Below are positions 1 through 7,636 of a DNA stretch of 64,000 nt, piece by piece. The position numbers were made by a program, and so were the translations under genes. The notes beneath the pieces were generated by a model. That model was not told the origin of the DNA, searched no databases, and saw only the letters and a list, made by a program, of their open reading frames with translations. Within the stretch, counting starts at the first letter, position 1; the number at the start of each line of letters is the position of its first letter. The stretch comes from Lachnospiraceae bacterium. GTDB lineage: Bacteria; Bacillota; Clostridia; Lachnospirales; Lachnospiraceae. The DNA lies in NCBI GenBank assembly GCA_910575255.1, contig CAJTEM010000010.1, forward strand, positions 62,001 through 126,000. The letters run 5' to 3'.

Positions 1-1485
1 CCACCAGTCGCTGCCGCTGGCAAGTTTAAAGGTGACCTCCTCATTCTGATAGTTGTTCTTGCCGACATAGATGTGAAAACCATCCGAAGAAAGGTAGTGA
101 TAGGGACGGCTGGTAATCCGGGCTTTTTTGCCGGCGGGACCGCGTTTTTTGATGAAGCCGAATTCGGTCAGCTCTTCCTTGATCGGAGCCAGATCCTCCT
201 CCCGGACAGCAATATCCAGCGCCGTGCTGATGGACTCCAGGTGATCGATCTCCCGGCGGGTTTCCGTGAGCATCTCGGTCATGGCCTCATGCGTACGCTT
301 CAGTTTGTTGTACTTTCCGAAATACTTCTGAGAATTCTCCTGGGCGGAAAGCTGAGGATCCAGGGGGATACAGATGTCCTCGTTGGTATAATAATTCAGG
401 CATTTGAGTTCCTTCTCGCCGCCGGCAAGCTCATAGCCGTAGGTAGTCAGCAACTCTCCGTAGATTTTGTATTTTTCCCGCTTTTGTGTATCCTTGAGCT
501 GCTTTTGCTGCAGGTCATACTTTTTATAATTCCGTTCCAGGGCAGTCTGGACAATCCGGCGAAGGTCAGAGGACTTCTGACGAATGCGGGTCAATACACT
601 TTTCTGGGCATAGTAGGCATCCAAAAGCGTGCTGATGGAGGAAAATTCCCTGACACAAAAATTACTGCCCGCAAAGCAGGTCAGCGGCAGGGAGGAGAAC
701 TCCGTCGGTTCCTCGTTCTGGTAGATGATATTGGGACAGAAGGAACCGCTGCGGACATCTTCCATCATCAGAGACAGCATGTGGTAGAGATGGCAGAGTT
801 CTGTGTCGTTTAATTCGTTAGCGGAATGATCACCGTCTAAGGAAGCGAGGTGGCAAAGCTCTGCGGCAATGACCGGGCTGATTCCGGTCAGCTTCTGATA
901 GAGTGCCTTTTGAATCGGCGCCGGGGCGCTTCGCATGAGAACGGAGAACGCATCCTCCGAGACAGTCAGCGGATCTGCCTTTTCTACGGTCTGGGGGATA
1001 AAATATTGGCGTCCCGGAAGCACCTCGCGGACCGAGCTGATCTGGGAGGAAATGTGCTTGATGCTGTCAAGAATAATGCCGTCTTCCCGGCAGAAAATGA
1101 TATTGCTGTGTTTGCCCATCAGCTCTACGATCAGCCGCTTCTGGCACAAATCGCCCATCTCATCGAGATGTTCGATGGTGAACTCAATAATGCGTTCAAG
1201 ACCAGGCTGACGGACCTTGATGATTTTGCCGGATCCGATATGCTTGCGCAGCAGCATGCAGAAATTGGGGGCTGTCAGGGGACTGGGCTTATTGGCTGCA
1301 GTAAAATAGATGAGTGGAAGGCTGGCGTTTGCCGAGATCGACAGACGCAGGGTTTCCCGGTTATTCTTGACGGTAAACAGAAGCTCATCCTTTTCCGGCT
1401 GAGCAATCTTATTGATCTTACCGCCTTCTAGTTTATCACGGATGTCCCGGGTCAGATTTGCGATCACAATTCCATCAAAAGCCAT
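1..1485 (-). CDS. rqcH: RqcH/NFACT-family ribosome quality control protein, 5' part only
   Basis: The reverse strand encodes 495 uninterrupted codons starting MAFDGIVIANL, the usual N-terminus of the NFACT/FbpA (RqcH) family. The gene runs off the left edge, so the C-terminal RNA-binding part is missing. The N-terminal part fits NFACT-N (for example the SGKIIKVRQPGLERIIEF stretch), followed by the helical, coiled-coil middle region. Family members bind stalled 50S subunits and recruit tRNA-Ala to add alanine tails to blocked nascent chains; older annotations call them fibronectin-binding proteins. The start is set by AGGAG about 7 bases upstream of the ATG. The 5' leader contains a short hairpin (CTCTCAC/GTGAGAG). 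Recognition is confident; function is by family. Confidence 0.9.
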   Translation of the reverse strand, partial: MAFDGIVIANLTRDIRDKLEGGKINKIAQPEKDELLFTVKNNRETLRLSISANASLPLIYFTAANKPSPLTAPNFCMLLRKHIGSGKIIKVRQPGLERIIEFTIEHLDEMGDLCQKRLIVELMGKHSNIIFCREDGIILDSIKHISSQISSVREVLPGRQYFIPQTVEKADPLTVSEDAFSVLMRSAPAPIQKALYQKLTGISPVIAAELCHLASLDGDHSANELNDTELCHLYHMLSLMMEDVRSGSFCPNIIYQNEEPTEFSSLPLTCFAGSNFCVREFSSISTLLDAYYAQKSVLTRIRQKSSDLRRIVQTALERNYKKYDLQQKQLKDTQKREKYKIYGELLTTYGYELAGGEKELKCLNYYTNEDICIPLDPQLSAQENSQKYFGKYNKLKRTHEAMTEMLTETRREIDHLESISTALDIAVREEDLAPIKEELTEFGFIKKRGPAGKKARITSRPYHYLSSDGFHIYVGKNNYQNEEVTFKLASGSDWW

Positions 1486-1567
1486 AAGGGTACTCCTTTT
1501 TGTGGATTTAAGAGCAGGACAGAAACCTCTCACGACAGTGAGAGAAAGATTCTGAACCGCTGCTACG

Positions 1568-1596
1568 ATTATACAGGAATTCGCTTGGATTGACAA
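1568..1596 (-). promoter_or_regulatory. sigma-A-type promoter for rqcH
   Basis: On the reverse strand, TTGTCA and TATAAT are separated by 17 bases, about 80 bases upstream of the rqcH start. This is close to consensus and in the right orientation. Confidence 0.7.
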
Positions 1597-1615
1597 GATG
1601 GGGAGCAGAACTGCT

Positions 1616-1906
1616 TCAGGAATTGCTGTTTTTGGAGGGCAGGATTCCTAATTGGCTGAAGATCGCGAAAACATAGGGAGCGCCGAATACATTCAGAGCC
1701 TTGGGGCCGGTAATCCTCTGCTCGGTATCTTCCTGCAGCCTGAGAAAGGCTTTTTCAAAAGTCGCTCTTGTGATGGATTTCTTTTTGCGGTCTGTGAAGA
1801 ATTCCCCGCCTTTAATGGTATATGTAAAGGGGAGGCCCTTGGCTGTGTAGAAGGTCTCTCCCTGATGCGAGCGGATAATATCCCACAGATTTTCGATTGT
1901 GATCAT
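1616..1906 (-). CDS. small conserved-looking hypothetical protein (96 aa)
   Basis: A soluble 96-residue protein starting MITIENLWDIIRSHQGETF, with no membrane segment, signal peptide or known catalytic motif visible. A start 33 bases further upstream (TTG) is possible. The internal ATG is preferred because an AAGG-rich ribosome site lies about 8 bases before it and the MITIENLWDII context looks like a natural N-terminus. The composition (basic and aromatic, with TFEKAFLRLQ) suggests a small nucleic-acid-associated or regulatory protein, but no function can be assigned. It sits alone on the reverse strand upstream of rqcH and divergent from the bactofilin gene. Confidence 0.7.
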   Translation of the reverse strand: MITIENLWDIIRSHQGETFYTAKGLPFTYTIKGGEFFTDRKKKSITRATFEKAFLRLQEDTEQRITGPKALNVFGAPYVFAIFSQLGILPSKNSNS

Positions 1907-2052
1907 AGTCAGACTGCCTTTCTGATATTTCTTTTCCAAGTATTTATTGTGTTGATTATAACGGATTTTGCATGGTTTTACAAGGGAATGTAGTAAAAAT
2001 AGAAAAAGACAAAAGATGAGAGTGGCAATATGTTACAAAAAATTAAAAAGTA

Positions 2053-2081
2053 TTGCATTTTTATCTAAAAAGCATTAATAT
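2053..2081 (+). promoter_or_regulatory. sigma-A-type promoter for the bactofilin operon
   Basis: TTGCAT, a 17-base spacer and TAATAT lie in an A/T-rich stretch about 35 bases before the bactofilin ATG. A second -10-like TAGAAT follows within a few bases. Confidence 0.55.
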
Positions 2082-2116
2082 AGAATGAATAAAAGCTCGG
2101 AGGAGGGGGAGGAATT

Positions 2117-2566
2117 ATGTTCAGTTCAAAGAAAAAGACGGAGACAGGAAATACTGGTATGATTAACACGGTGATTGGAGAGAACTCTAAAATTGAGGGA
2201 CTTTTGGCTGCATCGGATCCGGCCAGAATCGACGGACTTCTGCAGGGAAAGATTTTATCAAAAAGCTCGGTGATTGTAGGGGAGCATGGTGTGGTAAAAG
2301 GGGATATCAAGGCAGAAGAGATTCTGGTAGCAGGTACAGTATACGGAAACCTGACCGCCGGGCAGAGGATTGAGCTCACGGAAAGCGGACGTGTGCTGGG
2401 AGATATGATTACCAAGACACTGGTGATTGATGAGGGCGCTTCCTTTAAGGGGAATTGTACCATGGAGGTCGTAGAAGAGAGAAAAGCTTCCGAGGACAGG
2501 GATCTCCCTGAACAGGAGCCGGAAGCTTCCGAAGTAAGCAAGAAAGAAGGAAAAGAAGAAAAATAA
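2117..2566 (+). CDS. bactofilin (polymer-forming cytoskeletal protein)
   Basis: 149 residues with the bactofilin architecture: a short polar N-terminus, a central beta-helix core of repeated G-x-(I/V) turns (IEGLLAASDPARIDGLLQG onward to about residue 115) and a charged C-terminal tail rich in E and K. Bactofilins polymerise without nucleotide into membrane-associated filaments that place cell-wall enzymes. A strong GGAGG-containing site precedes the ATG. The stop is 6 bases before the next gene, which encodes a membrane-anchored NlpC/P60 hydrolase, so the two are almost certainly co-translated and probably work together in local wall remodelling. Confident family call; the process served is inferred. 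Confidence 0.88.
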   Translation: MFSSKKKTETGNTGMINTVIGENSKIEGLLAASDPARIDGLLQGKILSKSSVIVGEHGVVKGDIKAEEILVAGTVYGNLTAGQRIELTESGRVLGDMITKTLVIDEGASFKGNCTMEVVEERKASEDRDLPEQEPEASEVSKKEGKEEK

Positions 2567-2572
2567 GCGCTG

Positions 2573-3640
2573 ATGGAATGGAAAAAATTTAAAAAAGAGC
2601 GGATTTCTTTGAATTATACGGTTATGCTGGTGCCGCACTCGCAGAAGAAGATGATTCATTTTAAGACTCCGGTCTGGATTTTCGGTGTTTTTTTCCTGGG
2701 GCTTCTGGTGCTGACCGGCGCCTGCCTGTTCTTTGCCGGATCCCGGCACCAGCTGGAGCAGGTGCGCAGAGAGAAGGCTCAGCTGGAACAGGAATGGGAG
2801 CAGCTGGCCAGACAGAAAGAGCAGGCAGAGCAGGAGAATGATGCGCTCCGAAAGGAGCAGGAAAATCAGGAAAAAGAGCTGCTTGAGCTGGAGCAGCGGG
2901 CCAGGAATACCCTTCAGGAGCTGGAGGCCCTGGTGGACCGGGAGAGTCAGATCCGACAAGAGCTGGGACTGACTGAGCTCCCCGGAGAGGAAGAGGATTC
3001 GGAGCCTGCAAAAGGGGAACACACAGAGGGAGAATCCGGAGAGGCGAAGCAGGAGGAATCCCGTCGCCCGGAGTCTTCCGGCCGGACTTTTAAGATTGCA
3101 TCCACAGATATGCCGATGATCTTAAAGAAGAATAGTGCGGACTTTGCAGTAATTCAGTCAGAGCTTTCCTATATGCAGAATCGTCTGGACGAGAAGCTGG
3201 GACAGTACGATTCTTATATGAGTACGATTACGGAAAGAAAGGAAGCAGCTGCTGCGGAGAAGCTCAGAAAGGAAGCCTTAAGAGCCTCGATTGTTACGAG
3301 TGCACTCCAATATGTGGGCAACCCTTATGTCTATGGCGGCAATAATCCCAATACCGGGGTGGATTGTTCCGGATTTACCCGATATGTATTGGGGAATACT
3401 GCGGGAGTTTACCTGAACCGCACGGCGGCAGAGCAGTCATCGCAGGGCAGGGCCGTTTCGGCGCAGGAGGCAAGGCCGGGGGATCTGGTTTTTTACAGCA
3501 ACGGAAGCACGGTCAACCATGTGGCGATCTATATCGGAGACGGCCGGGTGGTCCATGCATCCAATGAGCGGGTGGGAATTGTGACATCTGACATGTATTA
3601 CCGGACACCTGTGAAGATTAAGAATGTACTGGGGGACTAA
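2573..3640 (+). CDS. membrane-anchored coiled-coil NlpC/P60 endopeptidase
   Basis: 355 residues. Near the N-terminus is the phrase YTVMLVPHSQKK, followed by one membrane helix (about residues 28-52), a long Glu/Gln-rich coiled coil (about 55-135), an acidic linker and a C-terminal NlpC/P60 domain (about 240-355). The catalytic Cys is in DCSGF (Cys265), the His in NHVAIYI (His316), with a further VHAS His at 328. Such enzymes cut peptide stems of peptidoglycan outside the membrane. In other bacteria the bactofilin partner is usually an M23 metallopeptidase with a similar VPHSxKK-helix-coil front half; here the catalytic domain is a cysteine peptidase. It follows the bactofilin gene directly and looks like its partner. 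Confidence 0.88.
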   Translation: MEWKKFKKERISLNYTVMLVPHSQKKMIHFKTPVWIFGVFFLGLLVLTGACLFFAGSRHQLEQVRREKAQLEQEWEQLARQKEQAEQENDALRKEQENQEKELLELEQRARNTLQELEALVDRESQIRQELGLTELPGEEEDSEPAKGEHTEGESGEAKQEESRRPESSGRTFKIASTDMPMILKKNSADFAVIQSELSYMQNRLDEKLGQYDSYMSTITERKEAAAAEKLRKEALRASIVTSALQYVGNPYVYGGNNPNTGVDCSGFTRYVLGNTAGVYLNRTAAEQSSQGRAVSAQEARPGDLVFYSNGSTVNHVAIYIGDGRVVHASNERVGIVTSDMYYRTPVKIKNVLGD

Positions 3641-3769
3641 AAGGCTGAGATTTCAGAGCAGAGATCTGCCAGCTGCGGCTCTCCCCTTTTTTAAAACGGA
3701 ATATCCCTTTTCCTGGCGTACCTTTTGGAACGGCTGAACGAAGCGATTTTGCCTGTGAAAAGCAGAACC

Positions 3770-3798
3770 AGAATTCTTTCCGAACAGAATTCTTTTTT
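3770..3798 (+). terminator. possible weak intrinsic terminator after the NlpC/P60 gene
   Basis: The octamer AGAATTCT occurs twice, 8 bases apart, and is self-complementary, so the two copies can pair as a hairpin; six T residues follow. The stem is A/T-rich and weak. Confidence 0.35.
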
Positions 3799-3808
3799 AT
3801 GAAAATGA

Positions 3809-3837
3809 TTTACAGGAGATTGTAATTTGACTATAAT
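3809..3837 (+). promoter_or_regulatory. sigma-A-type promoter for the ftsA-like gene
   Basis: TTTACA, a 17-base spacer and a perfect TATAAT lie 63 bases upstream of the chosen start codon. Confidence 0.7.
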
Positions 3838-3900
3838 AAGAAAAGGAGAAAAGTAAAACGTGTCAGTACACGGGTGAAAAGGACAGGCAGGAGGGCAGGC

Positions 3901-6135
3901 ATGGCCAGAGGACAGGTGAAGAAGGCGCCGGTTCAGGCGAATCAGACGGTATTTGCTCTGGATATCGGAACCAGAAGTATTATCGGAATGGTGGGTGTGG
4001 TTGAGGAGGGAAAGGTAAAGATTCTTGCCATCGAGAAGGAAGAGCATACGGAAAGGGCAATGATCGATGGACAGATTGAGAATATTGAAAAGGTGTCTCA
4101 GTTGGCGGGGCGGGTAAAAAGCCGGCTGGAGGAGCGGCTGGAGATCCGCCTGACCCGGGTTTGTGTGGCAGCGGCCGGGCGGGCTTTGAGAACCCGGAGG
4201 GCGGATTTTGAGATGAATCTGTCAGGAGCGCAGGTCATAGATGATGAGGTGATCAGCCGGTTGGAGGCAGGTGCGATCAGTCGGGCAGAGGAAGCCTTTG
4301 ATGCGGAAAATGAAGCAGCCGGAGATTCCCGCCGCTTTTATTTAGTTGGCTATACGGTATGTCAGTATTATCTGGATCAGTATACGATGTCAAGCCTCAG
4401 GGATCATCGGGGGCGTCAGGTGAAGGTGGATTTGATTGCTACGTTTCTTCCCAGTGAGGTGGTGGAAAGCCTTTATACGACGATGAATAAGATCGGGCTG
4501 GAGGTGGCAAGTATCACTTTGGAGCCGATTGCCGCCATTAATGCCGCTATTCCAGAGAATCTGCGGCTTCTGAATCTGGTAATGGTAGACATTGGCGCCG
4601 GAACCTCGGATATAGCTGCCTGTACCGGAGGAAGCGTAACCGGCTATACGATGGCGACTGTGGCAGGAGACGAGATTACGGAAGCGATCATGAAGGCGTA
4701 TCTGGTAGATTTTGAGACCGCGGAGAAGATCAAGGTACAGATGAATCAGGGCGGAGACATCACCTTTGCGGATATCCTGGGTTTTGAGCAGAAGCTTTCT
4801 CAGGAGGAGATTTTTGCGTGCATACAGGGAACCTCGGATGTGCTTTGCAAGGAGATTGCAGAGAAGATCGTGGAGGTCAACGGCGGAGCACCGTCCGCGC
4901 TTTTTCTGGCAGGCGGCGGCAGTAAGCTTTCCCGACTGCGGGAGGGACTGGCCAGAGCGCTGGGTATGGATGAGAAACGGGTAGCGATTGCCGGCAACTA
5001 TTTTCAGGCCAGTGCATTTTCCGAGGAATACGACCTGAACAATCCCGAGTATGCTACCCCGCTGGGAATCGTGGTTTCCTCCGGACTGAACATGATCAAT
5101 GACAGCTTTCGGGTGATCTTAAATGACAGACCGGCCAAGCTGTTCCGCAGCGGCAGCTTTACAGCACTGAACCTGCTGATGATGAACGGCTACAGCTTCC
5201 GGGATATCATGGGGCATCCGGGCGCGAATCTTACCGTGACGGTTAATGGAAGCCGAAAGGTATTCTATGGGGTACCGTCGCAGCCGGCTTCGCTGCAGAT
5301 TAACGGAAAGGAGGGCAAACTTTCCGAGATCATCCATGCCGGAGATACGATCAGCTTTGTGCCGGCAATGCCAGGAGCTCCGGCAAAGGCCTGCCTGGGA
5401 GATATTGAGGGGGCTGCGTCCTGTCAGGAGATTCAGTTAAACGGTGCTTACGCGTTTCTGGAGACTCCGCTGAAAAACGGAGATGAGATTCTGATGCGGC
5501 TGCCGGGAGCGGAATCGGAAGAATCCAGAGAAGATTCCCCTGTGTCAGCACCGGAGGCAGAAATGAAGGAGTTCTACGAGACACTGCAGGAGGCGGAGGC
5601 GCCGGTAGTGCAAAGGGAGACTCCTCTGCTGGAGACAGCAGGATCCCAGAGAGGCTATACGTCGGCCATGAGAATAAAGACAACAGCCGAAGCCGAAAAG
5701 CAAGAAGGCAGACAGACTGCGGTAAGAGCGGCGGCGCCGGAAGGGCGGCAGACGGAAGAAAGGGCAGCGGCGCCGGAAGGGCGGCGGACGGAAGAAAGGG
5801 CAGCGGCGCCGGAAGGGCGGCGGACGGAAGAAAGGGCAGCGGCGCCGGAAGAGCGGCGGAAGGAAGAAAGAGCCGAAATGCAGCAAGAGCGAACGACAGC
5901 AGCGGAAAGGGCCCGAAAAAGAGAACTCCTTTTCCATTTGAATGATTCTCCCCTGCGTGTTCCGCAGAAAGAGGACGGACAGCCTTATTATCTGATGGAT
6001 ATGCTGCAATATTCCGGGATAGATTTAAAAAATCCCAAAGGAACCGTCAAGCTGACAGTGAACGGATTACCAGGACGGTTTCAGCAGGTACTAAAAGAAG
6101 GAGACAGAATTTCCATCCTGGAGGAACAGGCATGA
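3901..6135 (+). CDS. FtsA-like actin-fold cell division protein with repeat tail
   Basis: 744 residues from an ATG 6 bases after GGAGGG; a GTG 27 bases upstream is less well placed. The actin/ASKHA fold shows phosphate-binding loops DIGTRSIIG (near residue 21) and DIGAGTSD (near 230), an SHS2-like insertion between them, and AGGGSKL near 340. This matches FtsA/PilM-type proteins that tie FtsZ filaments to the membrane. FtsA is normally about 420 residues. Here an extra region follows with two ubiquitin-like segments (LTVTVNG near 450; VKLTVNG near the C-terminus) separated by a low-complexity stretch with four 12-residue repeats. No amphipathic C-terminal membrane helix is obvious; the protein ends in LEEQA. 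It is a long FtsA paralogue outside the dcw cluster; no other ftsA is seen in the window. Confidence 0.8.
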   Translation: MARGQVKKAPVQANQTVFALDIGTRSIIGMVGVVEEGKVKILAIEKEEHTERAMIDGQIENIEKVSQLAGRVKSRLEERLEIRLTRVCVAAAGRALRTRRADFEMNLSGAQVIDDEVISRLEAGAISRAEEAFDAENEAAGDSRRFYLVGYTVCQYYLDQYTMSSLRDHRGRQVKVDLIATFLPSEVVESLYTTMNKIGLEVASITLEPIAAINAAIPENLRLLNLVMVDIGAGTSDIAACTGGSVTGYTMATVAGDEITEAIMKAYLVDFETAEKIKVQMNQGGDITFADILGFEQKLSQEEIFACIQGTSDVLCKEIAEKIVEVNGGAPSALFLAGGGSKLSRLREGLARALGMDEKRVAIAGNYFQASAFSEEYDLNNPEYATPLGIVVSSGLNMINDSFRVILNDRPAKLFRSGSFTALNLLMMNGYSFRDIMGHPGANLTVTVNGSRKVFYGVPSQPASLQINGKEGKLSEIIHAGDTISFVPAMPGAPAKACLGDIEGAASCQEIQLNGAYAFLETPLKNGDEILMRLPGAESEESREDSPVSAPEAEMKEFYETLQEAEAPVVQRETPLLETAGSQRGYTSAMRIKTTAEAEKQEGRQTAVRAAAPEGRQTEERAAAPEGRRTEERAAAPEGRRTEERAAAPEERRKEERAEMQQERTTAAERARKRELLFHLNDSPLRVPQKEDGQPYYLMDMLQYSGIDLKNPKGTVKLTVNGLPGRFQQVLKEGDRISILEEQA
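5731..5874 (+). repeat. four in-frame 36-bp tandem repeats in the ftsA-like gene
   Basis: Copies begin at 5731, 5767, 5803 and 5839 and each encodes a 12-residue unit of the type AAAPEGRRTEER; the last copy is the most diverged. The unit is a multiple of three, so copy-number change would keep the reading frame. Confidence 0.9.
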
Positions 6136-6191
6136 AGCGTTACCGTTTGAAGGGATATTATCCGTGAAAAGTAAATCTCTTATCTTTTTGA

Positions 6192-6220
6192 TTGACATTT
6201 CCCCTCTGTCCCTTTAGAAT
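6192..6220 (+). promoter_or_regulatory. sigma-A-type promoter for the cobalamin-riboswitch operon
   Basis: A perfect TTGACA, a 17-base spacer and TAGAAT, placed about 27 bases before the first riboswitch stem. Confidence 0.8.
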
Positions 6221-6246
6221 AATGATCATACCATAACTTCATAGAA

Positions 6247-6410
6247 GGTCAAGTGCCGGCTTTACGAAGCCGGGTAAAAGAGAACCGGGTGAGAATCCCG
6301 GGCGATCCGGTCACTGTGAACGGGGAGCGATTCTGCCAGTATGCCATTGTGCGGTTGCATGAGAAGGCGCAGAGGAGCACAGAGCCGTAAGCCAGGAAAC
6401 CTGCTTGATC
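6247..6410 (+). promoter_or_regulatory. cobalamin (adenosylcobalamin-type) riboswitch
   Basis: The conserved B12-box stretch AGCCAGGAAACCTGC ends near 6404. The upstream core shows GAACCGGGTGAGAATCCCGGG and GGTCACTGTGAACGGGGA, as in cobalamin riboswitches. Closing stem P1 can be drawn between GGTCAAG (6247-6253) and CTTGATC (6404-6410). It precedes a CbiK-like chelatase and a BtuFCD-type importer, the classic context. Binding of a cobalamin should reduce expression, most likely through the terminator just downstream. Confidence 0.93.
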
Positions 6411-6456
6411 TGTTATGTTGGCGCTTCCTGTGAAAGTCTGTTCAACGAAGAGATAC

Positions 6457-6486
6457 AGGAGGGCTCTTATGAGCCTTCTTTTTGTG
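6457..6486 (+). terminator. riboswitch expression-platform terminator
   Basis: A 10-bp stem (AGGAGGGCTC / GAGCCTTCTT with G-U pairs) with loop TTAT is followed by a T-rich tract. It lies 46 bases after the aptamer and 106 bases before the first gene, where a transcription-attenuation hairpin is expected. Confidence 0.75.
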
Positions 6487-6592
6487 TTGGTTTTTCTCCT
6501 GAATATCGAACAACAGGCATTGGCAGAAGGCGTATGGCAGAAGCCGGAGCCGGAGACTTTGGCACAATTTCTTATTATGAGGAGGAAGCAAC

Positions 6593-7624
6593 ATGAGGAA
6601 AAAGATGGTATTACTGGCAGCATTGACAACAGCATGGTGTCTGGCTGGCTGCAAAGGAAGCACCGGAGAAACTGCAGCAGGGAACGGGTTTGCGGCAGTA
6701 TCGGAAGCAGCCGAAGTGGCAGTATCAGAAAAGGAGATGCCAGAGGAGACGATCGGAAAGCCAGACGAAGAGGAGACTGCAATGGAAAAAGGCAGGGCGG
6801 AAGCATCTGCAGAGGGAGCAGGGGATAAGAAGAAAGATACTGCCATTCTGGTTGTAAGCTTTGGAACCAGCTACAATGAAAGCCGGGATATTGCCATCGG
6901 TGCGATAGAGAAGGCGATAGCAGACGCCTTTCCGGAATATGAGGTGAGACGTGCCTTTACGGCGCAGATCATCATAGATATTCTGAAGGAGCGGGAGGGG
7001 CTGGAGATCGATAATGTGACGGAGGCGTTGGATCGGGCTGCGGCAGACGGAGTGCATAATCTGATCGTGCAGCCCACCCATCTGATGAATGGGCTGGAAT
7101 ACCAGGATGTGATGGCAGAGTTAGAGGAGTATCAGGAGGATTTTGACCAGATTGTAGTGGGAGAGCCGCTGCTTACCAGTGACAAGGACTTTGAGGCAGT
7201 TGCCAGGGCGATTACCGATGCTGCCGGATCCTTTGCAGATGAGGAAACGGCAATCCTGTACATGGGACACGGAACAGAGGCAAAGTCCAATCAGGTCTAT
7301 GCGAAGATGCAGGAAACCCTGACTGCCGACGGATTTCAGAACTATTACATCGGCACGGTGGAAGCAGAGCCGGATCTGGAGGACATCGTGGCAGCATTAA
7401 AGGAGAACGGCAGCTATAAAAGGGTAGTACTGGCTCCTTTGATGGTTGTGGCAGGAGATCATGCGAATAATGATATGGCCGGGGAGGAAGAGGATTCCTG
7501 GAAGAGTGTTCTTACGGCTGAGGGATATGAAACAGAGTGCCTGCTTCAGGGACTTGGAGAGCTGGAGGCGATTCGTCAGATTTATGTGGAGCATGTAAAA
7601 GCGGCGGAAAAAAGTCTGAATTAA
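6593..7624 (+). CDS. cbiK: exported CbiK-type anaerobic cobaltochelatase (lipoprotein)
   Basis: 343 residues. The N-terminus MRKKMVLLAALTTAWCLAGC is a lipoprotein signal peptide with lipobox LAGC, followed by a low-complexity linker to about residue 80 and a CbiK/HemH-fold chelatase domain (VVSFGTSYNESRD onward). Likely metal-binding histidines are His226 in MGHGTE and His290 in AGDHANND. CbiK inserts cobalt into sirohydrochlorin in anaerobic B12 synthesis, normally in the cytoplasm; exported versions exist and are thought to handle metal or tetrapyrroles outside the membrane. It is the first gene under the cobalamin riboswitch and sits 12 bases before a tetrapyrrole-type importer, so its role is probably cobalt or tetrapyrrole uptake. 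Confidence 0.87.
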   Translation: MRKKMVLLAALTTAWCLAGCKGSTGETAAGNGFAAVSEAAEVAVSEKEMPEETIGKPDEEETAMEKGRAEASAEGAGDKKKDTAILVVSFGTSYNESRDIAIGAIEKAIADAFPEYEVRRAFTAQIIIDILKEREGLEIDNVTEALDRAAADGVHNLIVQPTHLMNGLEYQDVMAELEEYQEDFDQIVVGEPLLTSDKDFEAVARAITDAAGSFADEETAILYMGHGTEAKSNQVYAKMQETLTADGFQNYYIGTVEAEPDLEDIVAALKENGSYKRVVLAPLMVVAGDHANNDMAGEEEDSWKSVLTAEGYETECLLQGLGELEAIRQIYVEHVKAAEKSLN

Positions 7625-7636
7625 AGGAAAGCATAA

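Noticed and set aside
73-1431. Forward-strand open frames across the first 1.4 kb
   Set aside because: The reverse strand encodes RqcH without interruption to the window edge; the forward frames are its shadows.
6405-6828. Small open frames within the riboswitch-to-cbiK leader
   Set aside because: They overlap the terminator and the chelatase gene and lack ribosome sites.
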